From: Melioribacter sp.
Lineage (GTDB): Bacteria > Bacteroidota > Ignavibacteria > Ignavibacteriales > Melioribacteraceae
DNA: 54,125 bases
Direction of reading: 5' to 3'
NCBI GenBank assembly: GCA_003155655.1
Contig: PMDS01000097.1
Location: forward strand, 97,251-151,375
Made by a program: the position numbers and the translations under genes. The notes under the pieces are model-generated. The model ran no database searches. It was not told the origin of the DNA and saw only the letters and a program-made list of their open reading frames with translations. The number at the start of each line of letters is the position of its first letter. Positions within the stretch are counted from its first letter, which is position 1. Below are positions 46,556-54,125 of this stretch, piece by piece.

Positions 46556-46762
46556 TCAGGAACCTTTTCTATCACGCATGAGCTGCTCTCGTGAAGCTCT
46601 TCTTTTTGCTTTAATACCTTCCATTCTTTTTTCAATAGACGGCTTAACAAAGAAAGTTCTTTTCTTAAACTCTTTAAGAACACCGGAACGCTCATATTTT
46701 TTCTTAAAACGCTTTAGCGCTTTATCAATATTCTCATTTTCCTGAAGGGTAATTCCTACCAA
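46556..46762 (-). CDS. rpsU: 30S ribosomal protein S21
   Basis: The 68-residue protein matches S21: MVGITLQENENIDKALKRFKKKYERSGVLKEFKKR and a basic tail with KRMEGIKAKRRASREQ. S21 binds the 3' end of 16S rRNA and aids initiation. The start codon is TTG, with AGGTGAT upstream; no ATG fits the conserved N-terminus. Confidence 0.95.
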   Translation of the reverse strand: MVGITLQENENIDKALKRFKKKYERSGVLKEFKKRTFFVKPSIEKRMEGIKAKRRASREQLMRDRKGS

Positions 46763-46963
46763 CTATATCACCTACCTTATTGTTGTAAAAATCTGAACAC
46801 TAAAACTAAAAAATTCAACTCAAAGAATCAAATCGGCTTATCGGTATTTTTAAGTATTCCTTTCAAGTAAATAGACTTAGCGCCAATTATTACATTTTAT
46901 AACTGAGATTTACAAATTAATATCTTTTTTTATCAGATAAGAAGTTCTTATAAGGGGATCTAA

Positions 46964-47569
46964 TTATTTGGGAGATTTTTTCTTTTTTACAAAACCTTTA
47001 TCTTTTGCGTAGTCAAATAGTTGAACATAAAGCATTTTTCTGGCTCTATGCAGCCGTGATCTTACAGTTCCCACCGGAACGTCCACAAAATCAGCAATTT
47101 CTTCGTATGTAAATCCTTCAATATCGCTTAGTATTATAACTGTTCTAAAGTCTTCAGGCAAATCTGTTATTGCCTTTGAGATCTCATCGTCAAGAAGATT
47201 TGTAAACACATCCTGAACAGAATGCTGGGTTTCAACTTCATTAGCTTTTATATTTTCATAAAAATTTTGAACATCTTCATAATCAATTTTATTTGGTTCT
47301 TTAGTTGCTTTTCGATAATCGTTGATATATGAGTTTTTTAATATTCTAAACAGCCATGCTCTACAGTTAGTACCTTTCTCAAATTTGTCAAAAAAGCGAA
47401 ATGCTTTCATAAATGTTTCCTGGACCAGGTCATCAGCATCATCTTCATCGCCTGTCATCCTTAAAGCAAAATTAAAAACGGCATCCAAATGAGGCAGCGC
47501 TTCTTTTTCAAAATCTCTATACCGGATTTGAAGCTCTTTGTCGCTCAAATTATTTGTAATTGGATGCAT
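46964..47569 (-). CDS. ECF-type RNA polymerase sigma factor
   Basis: The 201-residue protein has region 2 (LPHLDAVFNFALRMTGDEDDADDLVQETFMKAFRFFDKFEKGTNCRAWLFRILKNSYIN) and region 4 (ITDLPEDFRTVIILSDIEGFTYEEIADFVDVPVGTVRSRLHRARKML). It resembles the RpoE/SigH group. No anti-sigma gene is adjacent. It follows the M14 peptidase gene by 72 bases on the same strand and may share its transcript. Confidence 0.93.
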   Translation of the reverse strand: MHPITNNLSDKELQIRYRDFEKEALPHLDAVFNFALRMTGDEDDADDLVQETFMKAFRFFDKFEKGTNCRAWLFRILKNSYINDYRKATKEPNKIDYEDVQNFYENIKANEVETQHSVQDVFTNLLDDEISKAITDLPEDFRTVIILSDIEGFTYEEIADFVDVPVGTVRSRLHRARKMLYVQLFDYAKDKGFVKKKKSPK

Positions 47570-47641
47570 GTTCTGTCTTTCTTGCGGGTAAAAATGATTT
47601 TGTTCTTACTTAAAATAAATAAATAAGTTCCTATTACGCAT

Positions 47642-48871
47642 TTATTTTTTTACTTCTTTCGCATTTATAAAGCCATTTAGTATTTCAAACTCCATTATTC
47701 CATTTTTTAATATTTTAAAGTCAGCCGCATCTTCGACACAAAGTGGAGTAGGTAGGTTTATTTCATACCCCTTCAAATCAAACTCTTCAATGCCATAATA
47801 AATTGAAAGATCCCCTATTTCGGCAATTTTACTTTTGTAATTGAAGGTCTTTTCATTCTTATCCAACATCTTTTCCCGTTTTATTCCAATATCAATTGTA
47901 AAATTATTACCTTCACATTTAAATGATAGATTGCGCAGTAATAGATCAAATAACAGCTGCTGATTTTCAGGGATATTAAAATATTTTGTATAATCGATCT
48001 TTGTAAAATTGATTTGGGAAATTGTATCAAACGCTGCAAGCATGGCAATAAAGTTTAATTTACGCACAAAATTTTTGGATTTATCATTTTTATAGAATCC
48101 GGATTCAATTAAAATTGAACTAATCTTATTTTTAACAAAATTATCTCCAAATGAACGCGGTTCATGTTCATCACTATAACGCGCAATATTATCGGGGACA
48201 AATATAGACAGCGCTTCAAAAATTTTATAAATCACCTGCATGCTTTGCTCGCGAGTGTAATCTATGCTTTTAACATGATTAATAGGGGGCGCTAATAATG
48301 ATATTGCAGCAGGGTTATTTGTTCTTCCAACAGTATAATAACTATTCTGATCGTGAAGGTTGAAACCAAAATCCGGCTGAAGCTTTTCAGCATAGTTCCA
48401 GAGAATCTTAGATTCGAAAGATACCTTGCGTAATGCATCGCGGTTAATGTCTATATTAAAAGCATTTCCACGTTTATATTTTTCAGCTCCATCCGGGTTA
48501 AGCATGGGAATGAAATGAAAATTTATTTTGTTTAAAGCGAACGACCTGAAATCATTAAATGAATCATCAGTGGAGAAAAAACTAATGATATCAAACAATG
48601 CTGCTGTGGCAGTGGGTTCGTCTCCGTGCATTTGAGACCACGCCAAAATTTTAGTTTTGCCTTGACCAAATTCAACCGAAAAAATTTCTCTTCCTTCAAC
48701 AGATTTCCCGAGCTGAGATATTTTAAAGTTGTTTTTTTGTTTAAGATTATCCAGTTTTTGAGTTATTTCTGAATGCTTTACTATATCTGAATTAAGAGTT
48801 GTTTCCCTGTATTTTTCATACTGGTCGAACAAATTCTTGTACAACCGGATAGAATTCAAATTGCTCTCCAC
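47642..48871 (-). CDS. M14-family zinc carboxypeptidase
   Basis: The 409-residue protein has the M14 sites: zinc ligands in WSQMHGDEPTATAAL (HxxE) and the later His in FGFNLHDQN, NPDGAEKYKR in the substrate loop, DINRDA, and the catalytic Glu in SILIESGFYK. No signal peptide is evident, so it may act in the cytoplasm. The last 100 residues are an extra beta-rich domain. M14 enzymes remove C-terminal residues from peptides or trim peptidoglycan; the substrate is open. Confidence 0.88.
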   Translation of the reverse strand: MESNLNSIRLYKNLFDQYEKYRETTLNSDIVKHSEITQKLDNLKQKNNFKISQLGKSVEGREIFSVEFGQGKTKILAWSQMHGDEPTATAALFDIISFFSTDDSFNDFRSFALNKINFHFIPMLNPDGAEKYKRGNAFNIDINRDALRKVSFESKILWNYAEKLQPDFGFNLHDQNSYYTVGRTNNPAAISLLAPPINHVKSIDYTREQSMQVIYKIFEALSIFVPDNIARYSDEHEPRSFGDNFVKNKISSILIESGFYKNDKSKNFVRKLNFIAMLAAFDTISQINFTKIDYTKYFNIPENQQLLFDLLLRNLSFKCEGNNFTIDIGIKREKMLDKNEKTFNYKSKIAEIGDLSIYYGIEEFDLKGYEINLPTPLCVEDAADFKILKNGIMEFEILNGFINAKEVKK

Positions 48872-48980
48872 AAATTTGTTTACTAATTTTGAAATAAGTT
48901 TGATAGAAACATGCGTACCGGCAAATTTAATTTAGTTTTGAAAATAATTTAATAAATATTTCTCAATCAGGGAGAATTTT

Positions 48981-49520
48981 ATGAGTACTGATATGTTAAA
49001 AATTGGTTCTAAAGCGCCAAATTTTTCACTTCCCGCTACTAATGGAAAAACCTATTCATTAGATTCATTTGTAGATAAAAAAGCAATTATTGTAGTTTTT
49101 AGCTGCAACCATTGCCCTTATGTACAGGCTTATGAAAATAGAATTATTGCAATCCAAAAAGATTATACAAAAGATGTTCAAATTATTGCGATAAGTTCTA
49201 ATGAGGATGTCAACTATCCTGAAGATTCATTTGAGGCTATGATTGAGCGGGCAAAACTTAAAGGATTTAACTTTCCTTATCTTCATGATAAAACTCAAGA
49301 AACAGCAAAAGGATATGGCGCTACACATACGCCTGAAATATTTCTTTTAGACAAAGAAAGAAAATTGGTCTTTCATGGAAAGATTGATGATAACTGGCAG
49401 GAACCTCAAAGCGTAAAAAATAAATATCTGCGTAATGCAATTGATGAATTACTTGCAGGTAAACCAATATCGGTTCCAGAAACATTTACGATAGGCTGCA
49501 CGATTAAGTGGAAGAAATAA
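48981..49520 (+). CDS. Thioredoxin-like (AhpC/TSA-type) protein
   Basis: The 179-residue protein has the peroxiredoxin/thioredoxin pattern SKAPNFSLPATNGKTYSLDSF, the redox site FSCNHCPYVQAY (CxxC) and the cis-Pro region THTPEIFLLDKERKLVFHGKIDD. It ends in GCTIKWKK, with a further Cys. There is no signal peptide, so it is cytoplasmic. The group is annotated as thioredoxin family or redoxin, and the partner is unknown. CAGGGAG precedes the start. Confidence 0.9.
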   Translation: MSTDMLKIGSKAPNFSLPATNGKTYSLDSFVDKKAIIVVFSCNHCPYVQAYENRIIAIQKDYTKDVQIIAISSNEDVNYPEDSFEAMIERAKLKGFNFPYLHDKTQETAKGYGATHTPEIFLLDKERKLVFHGKIDDNWQEPQSVKNKYLRNAIDELLAGKPISVPETFTIGCTIKWKK

Positions 49521-49551
49521 GATTCATTTTCAATAAAAATTTAATGAATAT

Positions 49552-49991
49552 CTCACGTTACGCATAATTTAATTTATAACCATGTCCTTCAGGACGTGGA
49601 GTGTAACCAAGTAAAAAAATCCGGGCTTTAGCCCAACTCTTTGTTTTATAGAAACATAATTTCGGTATTAGCCTAAATCTTCATCTATTTTATTTGGGCT
49701 AAAGCCCTTTTCTTGTTGTTGCTCTTTTCCTCCGCCGTGAACGACGGAGTTATAATATTATTCGCATGACAACTTTGGTCGAGGAATGGTCATCAGTTGG
49801 GTTTGGCATAGCCATCATTTGGGCTAAAGCCCCTTTTTTGTTGTTGCTCTTTTCCTCCGCCGTGAACGACGGAGTTATTTAAAAACGAAACTAAAATTCT
49901 CTTGACTCCCTATTTTCACACAGGCTCTAAACGGTGGAGTTATGAAGTTTTAAAATCAATTGGCGTAAATACCGTTTTTGCGTAACGTGAG
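49552..49991. mobile_element. MITE-like element with 13-base terminal inverted repeats
   Basis: CTCACGTTACGCA (49552-49564) and TGCGTAACGTGAG (49979-49991) are perfect inverted copies that enclose 414 bases with no gene. Inside are a hairpin-type GTCCTTCAGGAC, GGGCTTTAGCCC (49623-49634), and two 62-base direct repeats. No transposase is encoded, so it would need help in trans. A clear target duplication is not seen. This gap of 564 bases holds nothing else. Confidence 0.6.
49692..49878. repeat. Two 62-base direct repeats
   Basis: Copies at 49692-49753 and 49817-49878 are nearly identical. Each begins TTTGGGCTAAAGCCC, passes through a T-rich segment, and ends with the hairpin CTCCGCCGT-GA-ACGACGGAG. 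The 63-base spacer and only two copies argue against a CRISPR array. Confidence 0.85.
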
Positions 49992-50084
49992 TTAATATTA
50001 TACGTGCGTCCAAAATTTAAAGGACTCACATAAAAATATTTTTATGTAACTCTAAATGTTTTTCCGGTAAAAAGTAAAAAGATC

Positions 50085-52814
50085 TTAAAAATGTACTGTG
50101 AAACCAATAGTAGGAATAATTGGCCACAATTTTATTTCTTCAGTCATTGGATTGCCGTTGTTATCATACCTGTAATTATATCCCTGAACATTTTCGAAAT
50201 TAAATAAATTACTTACATCCAGGAATAAATCAGCTTTCAAGCTCCAGACGGTAAGCTCTTTACTTATTCTAACATCAATTCTTTTGTATGGGGGAATGCG
50301 CGCGGAGTTCTTCTCACCAATTACATACTTATACGATAATGTTGTTTTATCATATGTATTTATGGAAGGCGTAAAAGCAAAGCCGCTTCCGTAAGAGGCT
50401 CTTAAATTAAAATCCCATTTATATCCGAGATCAAAGTCTGCAACAAATGAAAGTGTGTGAGTTTGATCTGTATAGCGTGGATAAACTTTTGAAGGATTGT
50501 TTAAATAATCTTCTTTTGAAACGAGGTATTCATAACAAAACCATCCATAAAAGCCAGGCAAGCTCAATGTAGTATAAAAATCGCACCCGGCTGCGTATCC
50601 CTCAGAATCATTTATCCTGGAGTACGTAATTCTTCCATAACTATCAGTAGTTGAGGAAATTAAATTATCGTATTTTTTATAAAATCCTTCAGTTTTAATT
50701 GTAAGCTTTGTAGTATTTGTTTCATCCAGATAAACAAAATTTTCAATTCCTAAAATATAATGTGTTGCTTTTTGTGCTTTTGTATTAGTATCGGATGGAG
50801 TAGCATATTTCAACTGATCATAAATAGGTGACTGGTAATAATAACCCCAAGCTGCACGAATAATGCTGCCAAAATCTGTCTTGTAAGAAATACTCAACCT
50901 CGGACTGAAATTTAGATCTTTGTTAATATCAAAATAATCCACTCTGCCGCCGGCATTAAGAATTATATTTTCATTAATTTGAAAAACATTTTCAATATAA
51001 CCCGCAAGTTTGTAGGAAGAAGCATTAATCTTCTCGCCGCTGTAATCTATTGGTTGGTTGGAATAAGTCTGGTAAAGATTATTGGGGTATGCATCAATAT
51101 TTTGTGTTGCAATTGTATTCCAAAGATTAAAGAGGTCTTGGGCATAGCTTATATTCTGATAATTGAATCCTGTCCTAATTTCATAAAAAGGAGAGACCTG
51201 ACCATCAAAAGAGATTTTTCCTTCCCATGTTTTGATTTTTAAATTGTTATCGTAGTTATTTCTGTAATGTGAAAAATAAAAATAGTTTTTGTTAGAGTTG
51301 ATATTAGTTATGTAATATGTTGAATCCATTCGATGGTAATTATCATACTGCTCGTAGAATGATAATGTACCTTTTAGAATTGCTTGCCCAGAAAGAACCA
51401 TAACGTTTTGTACATCAAATAAATTGTTATAGTAGGTCCCATAATTTCCTTCATAAGAGTAATACATTGTTTTTTGCGTTGCTGGATAACCTTTAAAAGT
51501 TCCACTTAAATTAGTCGGTCCATAAGAGTTAATTCCGGGATAGTTTGTAAAGTCATCTCCTGAATGGATAAACTTGAAAAGAAATTTATTAGCTGGAGAA
51601 ACAGAATATGATAATATTCCCTGTACGTCGTAAAATGATGGCTTTGCTTGGGTTTCAGAACCAACCATTGAAAGAACATATTCCAAATAACTTTTTCTTA
51701 CTGCTAAAAGATAAGAACTGTTTGAAGTTATTGGTCCCTCTGTCATCGCATCCAGATTAGTTAAACTAATTGATGCAGAACTTTTATATTTATCGTGGCT
51801 TCCTTCCCGGTAATCAATATTTAAAACAGAGCTAAGCCTGTCACCATACATAGCGCTAAATCCCCCGGTTATCATTTCAACATTACTCATTAAATTAATG
51901 TTAAAAATCCCGACACTTGCATTAGCTGCTTCTTTCAAATGGAAAGGTTCATAAACCTGGGTGCCGTTGATTAAAACCAGATTCTCGTCATAATTGCCCC
52001 CTCTGACGTTAAATTTTGCGCTATATTCATTATTTACAGCAATACCTGGCAGCATTTGAATTGATCTGAAAACATCCGGTAATATTCCTGAAATTTGCTC
52101 AATTCTTTTGCTTTGCAATGTTACGCTGCTGACTGATTGGCTTGCAACTGTGTCTACACTTTTTGAATAGACTGAAACTTCCTGTAATAGAACATCTGTT
52201 CTAACAAGCGGGATTTGTATAAATAATTCTTTTTTTTCAATTTTTATCCCTATTTGTTCTGTTTTGTACCCAATATAACTTACCTGAAGTTCGTAATTCC
52301 CGGACTCTAAAGTGAATTTAAAATTTCCCTTTTCGTCAGTCGGCATACCTTTGTTTATATCTTTAATAAAGATATTCGAATATGGGATAGGCTCTTGAGT
52401 GTTTACATCAAAGACAATTCCGCTAAGTATATATTTTTCCGGCGGCTGTATGTGCCCGTCTTTTTTTACAACAATCTGATTATTAACTCTTTTAAAAGAT
52501 AAATTACATTCTCTTGCTAATTCTTCAAGTACCCAGCTAAGAGAAACATCTTTAGCGCTCAACATTACTTTTTCCTGAAGAGGAACTTCTTTGTCAAAAT
52601 AAACAAATCTAAAATTTGTTTTCTCTTCAATTAACCGGAAAGTTTTTTCCAGAGAAATATTTGAAGCATTAATTGTTAATTTGATTTCATTTAGGTCTTG
52701 ACCGGCAACAGGAGTAGTTGCAAATAGAATACTAACAATTACACCCTGAAGCAGTAAACCCAAAAATGAATAACAAATAGTCATTTTAATTATCCATAAC
52801 AAATTATTTTTCAT
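50085..52814 (-). CDS. TonB-dependent receptor with STN and carboxypeptidase-regulatory domains
   Basis: The 909-residue protein has a signal segment and an STN domain (about 45-100; INASNISLEKTFRLIEEKTNFRFVYFD). A CarboxypepD_reg-like domain (about 130-210; LSGIVFDVNTQEPIPYSNIFI) and a plug (about 225-340; VFRSIQMLPGIAVNNEYSAKFNVRGGNYDENLVLINGTQVYEP) come next, followed by a beta-barrel that ends in Phe. STN domains signal to FecR proteins; a fecR gene lies 101 bases upstream on the same strand. The ligand is not predictable. No SusD partner is adjacent. Confidence 0.93.
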   Translation of the reverse strand: MKNNLLWIIKMTICYSFLGLLLQGVIVSILFATTPVAGQDLNEIKLTINASNISLEKTFRLIEEKTNFRFVYFDKEVPLQEKVMLSAKDVSLSWVLEELARECNLSFKRVNNQIVVKKDGHIQPPEKYILSGIVFDVNTQEPIPYSNIFIKDINKGMPTDEKGNFKFTLESGNYELQVSYIGYKTEQIGIKIEKKELFIQIPLVRTDVLLQEVSVYSKSVDTVASQSVSSVTLQSKRIEQISGILPDVFRSIQMLPGIAVNNEYSAKFNVRGGNYDENLVLINGTQVYEPFHLKEAANASVGIFNINLMSNVEMITGGFSAMYGDRLSSVLNIDYREGSHDKYKSSASISLTNLDAMTEGPITSNSSYLLAVRKSYLEYVLSMVGSETQAKPSFYDVQGILSYSVSPANKFLFKFIHSGDDFTNYPGINSYGPTNLSGTFKGYPATQKTMYYSYEGNYGTYYNNLFDVQNVMVLSGQAILKGTLSFYEQYDNYHRMDSTYYITNINSNKNYFYFSHYRNNYDNNLKIKTWEGKISFDGQVSPFYEIRTGFNYQNISYAQDLFNLWNTIATQNIDAYPNNLYQTYSNQPIDYSGEKINASSYKLAGYIENVFQINENIILNAGGRVDYFDINKDLNFSPRLSISYKTDFGSIIRAAWGYYYQSPIYDQLKYATPSDTNTKAQKATHYILGIENFVYLDETNTTKLTIKTEGFYKKYDNLISSTTDSYGRITYSRINDSEGYAAGCDFYTTLSLPGFYGWFCYEYLVSKEDYLNNPSKVYPRYTDQTHTLSFVADFDLGYKWDFNLRASYGSGFAFTPSINTYDKTTLSYKYVIGEKNSARIPPYKRIDVRISKELTVWSLKADLFLDVSNLFNFENVQGYNYRYDNNGNPMTEEIKLWPIIPTIGFTVHF

Positions 52815-52865
52815 ATTTTAGACCTGTACTGGTTAAACAATTAGTAATTTGTTGTTTAGCTAATG

Positions 52866-52900
52866 AGCCGCGGTAATCTCGCAAATTATCGCGGCTTTTT
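52866..52900. promoter_or_regulatory. Hairpin between fecR and its receptor gene
   Basis: AGCCGCGGTAAT and ATTATCGCGGCT pair (12 pairs, one G-T) around a 7-base loop, with T residues after it on the plus strand. On the minus strand, where the genes run, it is a hairpin without a T tail. It may set the ratio of the two products or be a stray terminator. Confidence 0.55.
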
Positions 52901-52915
52901 ATTTATATTATTTAT

Positions 52916-53926
52916 TCATCTAACTGCTTGATAAAACAAAATTTTCTTTACAGTATTATTTTCATTTATAATCTTGTATTCCAATTCGGCAGCTTTTTTT
53001 AATGTTTCGGAAACAATCTTGTATGGCTCTTTTTGAAAATTGGCAGTTATTTCCTTTTCTTCAATTGCTTTATCTGCAAGTTCAAACTCTATTCCATACA
53101 TGCGTGTTAAAGCGGCAAGTACATTTTTAAGTGGTTCTTTATGAAAGACAAGTGTATTATCAATCCAACCGATAACTTCTACCGGTTCAAAGTCAGTAAC
53201 AGTCACAACATCCTCATTTTTATTGAAAATGAATTGCTGATCGGGCTCAAGTATTATTCCGTTTTTAGGTGAATTAATTTCAGTTTGTGTAACCCTAATT
53301 TTCCCTTCCAGGAGTGATACTGAGATTGTTTCAATATCTTTGAATGCCTTGATGTTAAATATTGTACCAAGGTCAGTTGTAGTAATTGACCCTGTATGAA
53401 CTATAAATGGTTTTTCTTTATTTGAACTCACTTCAAAGTAAGCTTCACCATCAAGGTAGATTTCGCGCGGACCTTCACCAAAATGTTCCGGGTAGTTAAT
53501 TTTACTTCCGGCATTTAAGGTTATCTTGGAACCGTCACTTAGTGCTATGATTGATTTTTCTCCTATTGCAGTAATTTTTTCCTGCAATACAATATTATCC
53601 GGTTTAGTGTTAGACTTTCCAGTGTAATAAAGTATTGTGGTTGAAATAATGATTAAAAAAGCTATTGAAGCTGCTACACGCAAATAATATTTTGGAAATG
53701 AAAAAATCTTTAATCTGCTTTTTTTATTTTTATTAATATCATCTAATAATTTAGAAAGCATATTCCTCTTAATTGTTTCTTTATCTCCAGACCGGCTATC
53801 AACGATTACTTCTTGCTGTTTGATGAATGAATCATACCATTGATTTAGTTCAGTCAGCTCGTTCTTTTTAATCTTGCCTCTCAGCAGTTTTTTTATAAAA
53901 CCCTGTATTTTTTGTTCTTTTTTCAT
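52916..53926 (-). CDS. FecR-family anti-sigma factor
   Basis: The 336-residue protein has a cytoplasmic N-terminus (about 1-75), one membrane helix (VAASIAFLIIISTTILYY), a FecR domain (about 115-215; GEKSIIALSDGSKITLNAGSKINYPEHFGEGPREIYLDGEAYFEV) and a C-terminal DUF4974/STN-like domain. It should sense the STN domain of the receptor and control an ECF sigma factor. The sigma gene is not visible in the 199 bases upstream of its start within the window, and may lie beyond its end. Confidence 0.93.
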   Translation of the reverse strand: MKKEQKIQGFIKKLLRGKIKKNELTELNQWYDSFIKQQEVIVDSRSGDKETIKRNMLSKLLDDINKNKKSRLKIFSFPKYYLRVAASIAFLIIISTTILYYTGKSNTKPDNIVLQEKITAIGEKSIIALSDGSKITLNAGSKINYPEHFGEGPREIYLDGEAYFEVSSNKEKPFIVHTGSITTTDLGTIFNIKAFKDIETISVSLLEGKIRVTQTEINSPKNGIILEPDQQFIFNKNEDVVTVTDFEPVEVIGWIDNTLVFHKEPLKNVLAALTRMYGIEFELADKAIEEKEITANFQKEPYKIVSETLKKAAELEYKIINENNTVKKILFYQAVR

Positions 53927-54125
53927 GCTGTGTGCCTAAAGTTTGAAATTTGTTAGATTAACAATTCCTTCTTACAACAAGTACTCTTTATTTCTTACCA
54001 TTTAAGTGAGTTATCCGGCCGGTTACTACTACTCAAAATGTTTAAATAAAGATTTTTTCAGGTAAAATTTTTAGTGCGGATGGGGATCAATGTTGTCAGG
54101 TAACAAAAATAACTCATCCCCTTAA

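Noticed and set aside
49692-49878. CRISPR array
   Set aside because: There are only two copies of 62 bases, too long for repeats, with one 63-base spacer and no cas gene.
53927-54125. Tail of an ECF sigma gene upstream of fecR
   Set aside because: The three minus-strand frames contain early stops, and the only open piece (about 21 codons) has no region 4 pattern.

Overview
The window comes from an AT-rich bacterium of the Bacteroidota/Chlorobi lineage, most plausibly an Ignavibacteria-type organism. Three observations support this. A secreted protein (38768-40882) ends in a type IX secretion sorting domain with the YQNYPNPFNPST motif. There is an STN-domain TonB receptor next to a FecR anti-sigma factor. 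A full flagellar gene set is also present, which is unusual for Bacteroidota but known in Ignavibacteria. The assignment is inference from gene content; no 16S gene is present.

Region 1 (1-9254) is a flagellar motor and signalling cluster. It holds a MotB-like protein cut by the window edge, fliW, csrA, a receiver-HPt protein, motA, motB, two further receiver proteins, an unknown protein behind a sigma-28 type promoter, a PAS histidine kinase and a large membrane protein.

Region 2 (9504-23930) is a glycosylation island: a family 9 glycosyltransferase, a cytidylyltransferase fused to an RraA-like domain, and three multidomain glycosyltransferases of 1464, 1941 and 504 residues that end in tetratricopeptide-like tails. 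It lies directly upstream of flagellin, so flagellin is the likely acceptor.

Region 3 (23951-28235) holds the flagellin gene with a sigma-28 promoter and a leader carrying a strong CsrA-type hairpin, then fliS, fliD, a FliT/FlgN-like gene, a FlgM-like gene and a receiver protein. FliW, CsrA, the flagellin leader, FlgM and sigma-28 promoters together outline the control circuit.

Region 4 (28350-36691) is ordinary chromosome: small secreted proteins, a NYN-domain protein, a BtuB-like receptor behind a cobalamin riboswitch, and the sdhCAB operon.

Region 5 (36700-43048) is repeat-rich and decayed. It contains an interspersed repeat, a truncated DUF1016 gene, a truncated relative of the neighbouring propeller protein, and a 654-residue protein. 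Short palindromic elements have entered both coding and intergenic DNA here. Ten copies lie in frame inside the 654-residue protein, and several with different arm sequences lie in the DUF1016 gene. This is the best candidate for something undescribed.

Region 6 (43054-54125) holds obg, a FecCD/BtuC-type permease whose ATPase gene is reduced to 21 codons, tRNA-Met, secG, a LOG-family gene, rpsU, an ECF sigma factor, an M14 carboxypeptidase, a thioredoxin-like protein, a 440-base element with 13-base inverted ends, and a fecR plus TonB-receptor surface-signalling pair.
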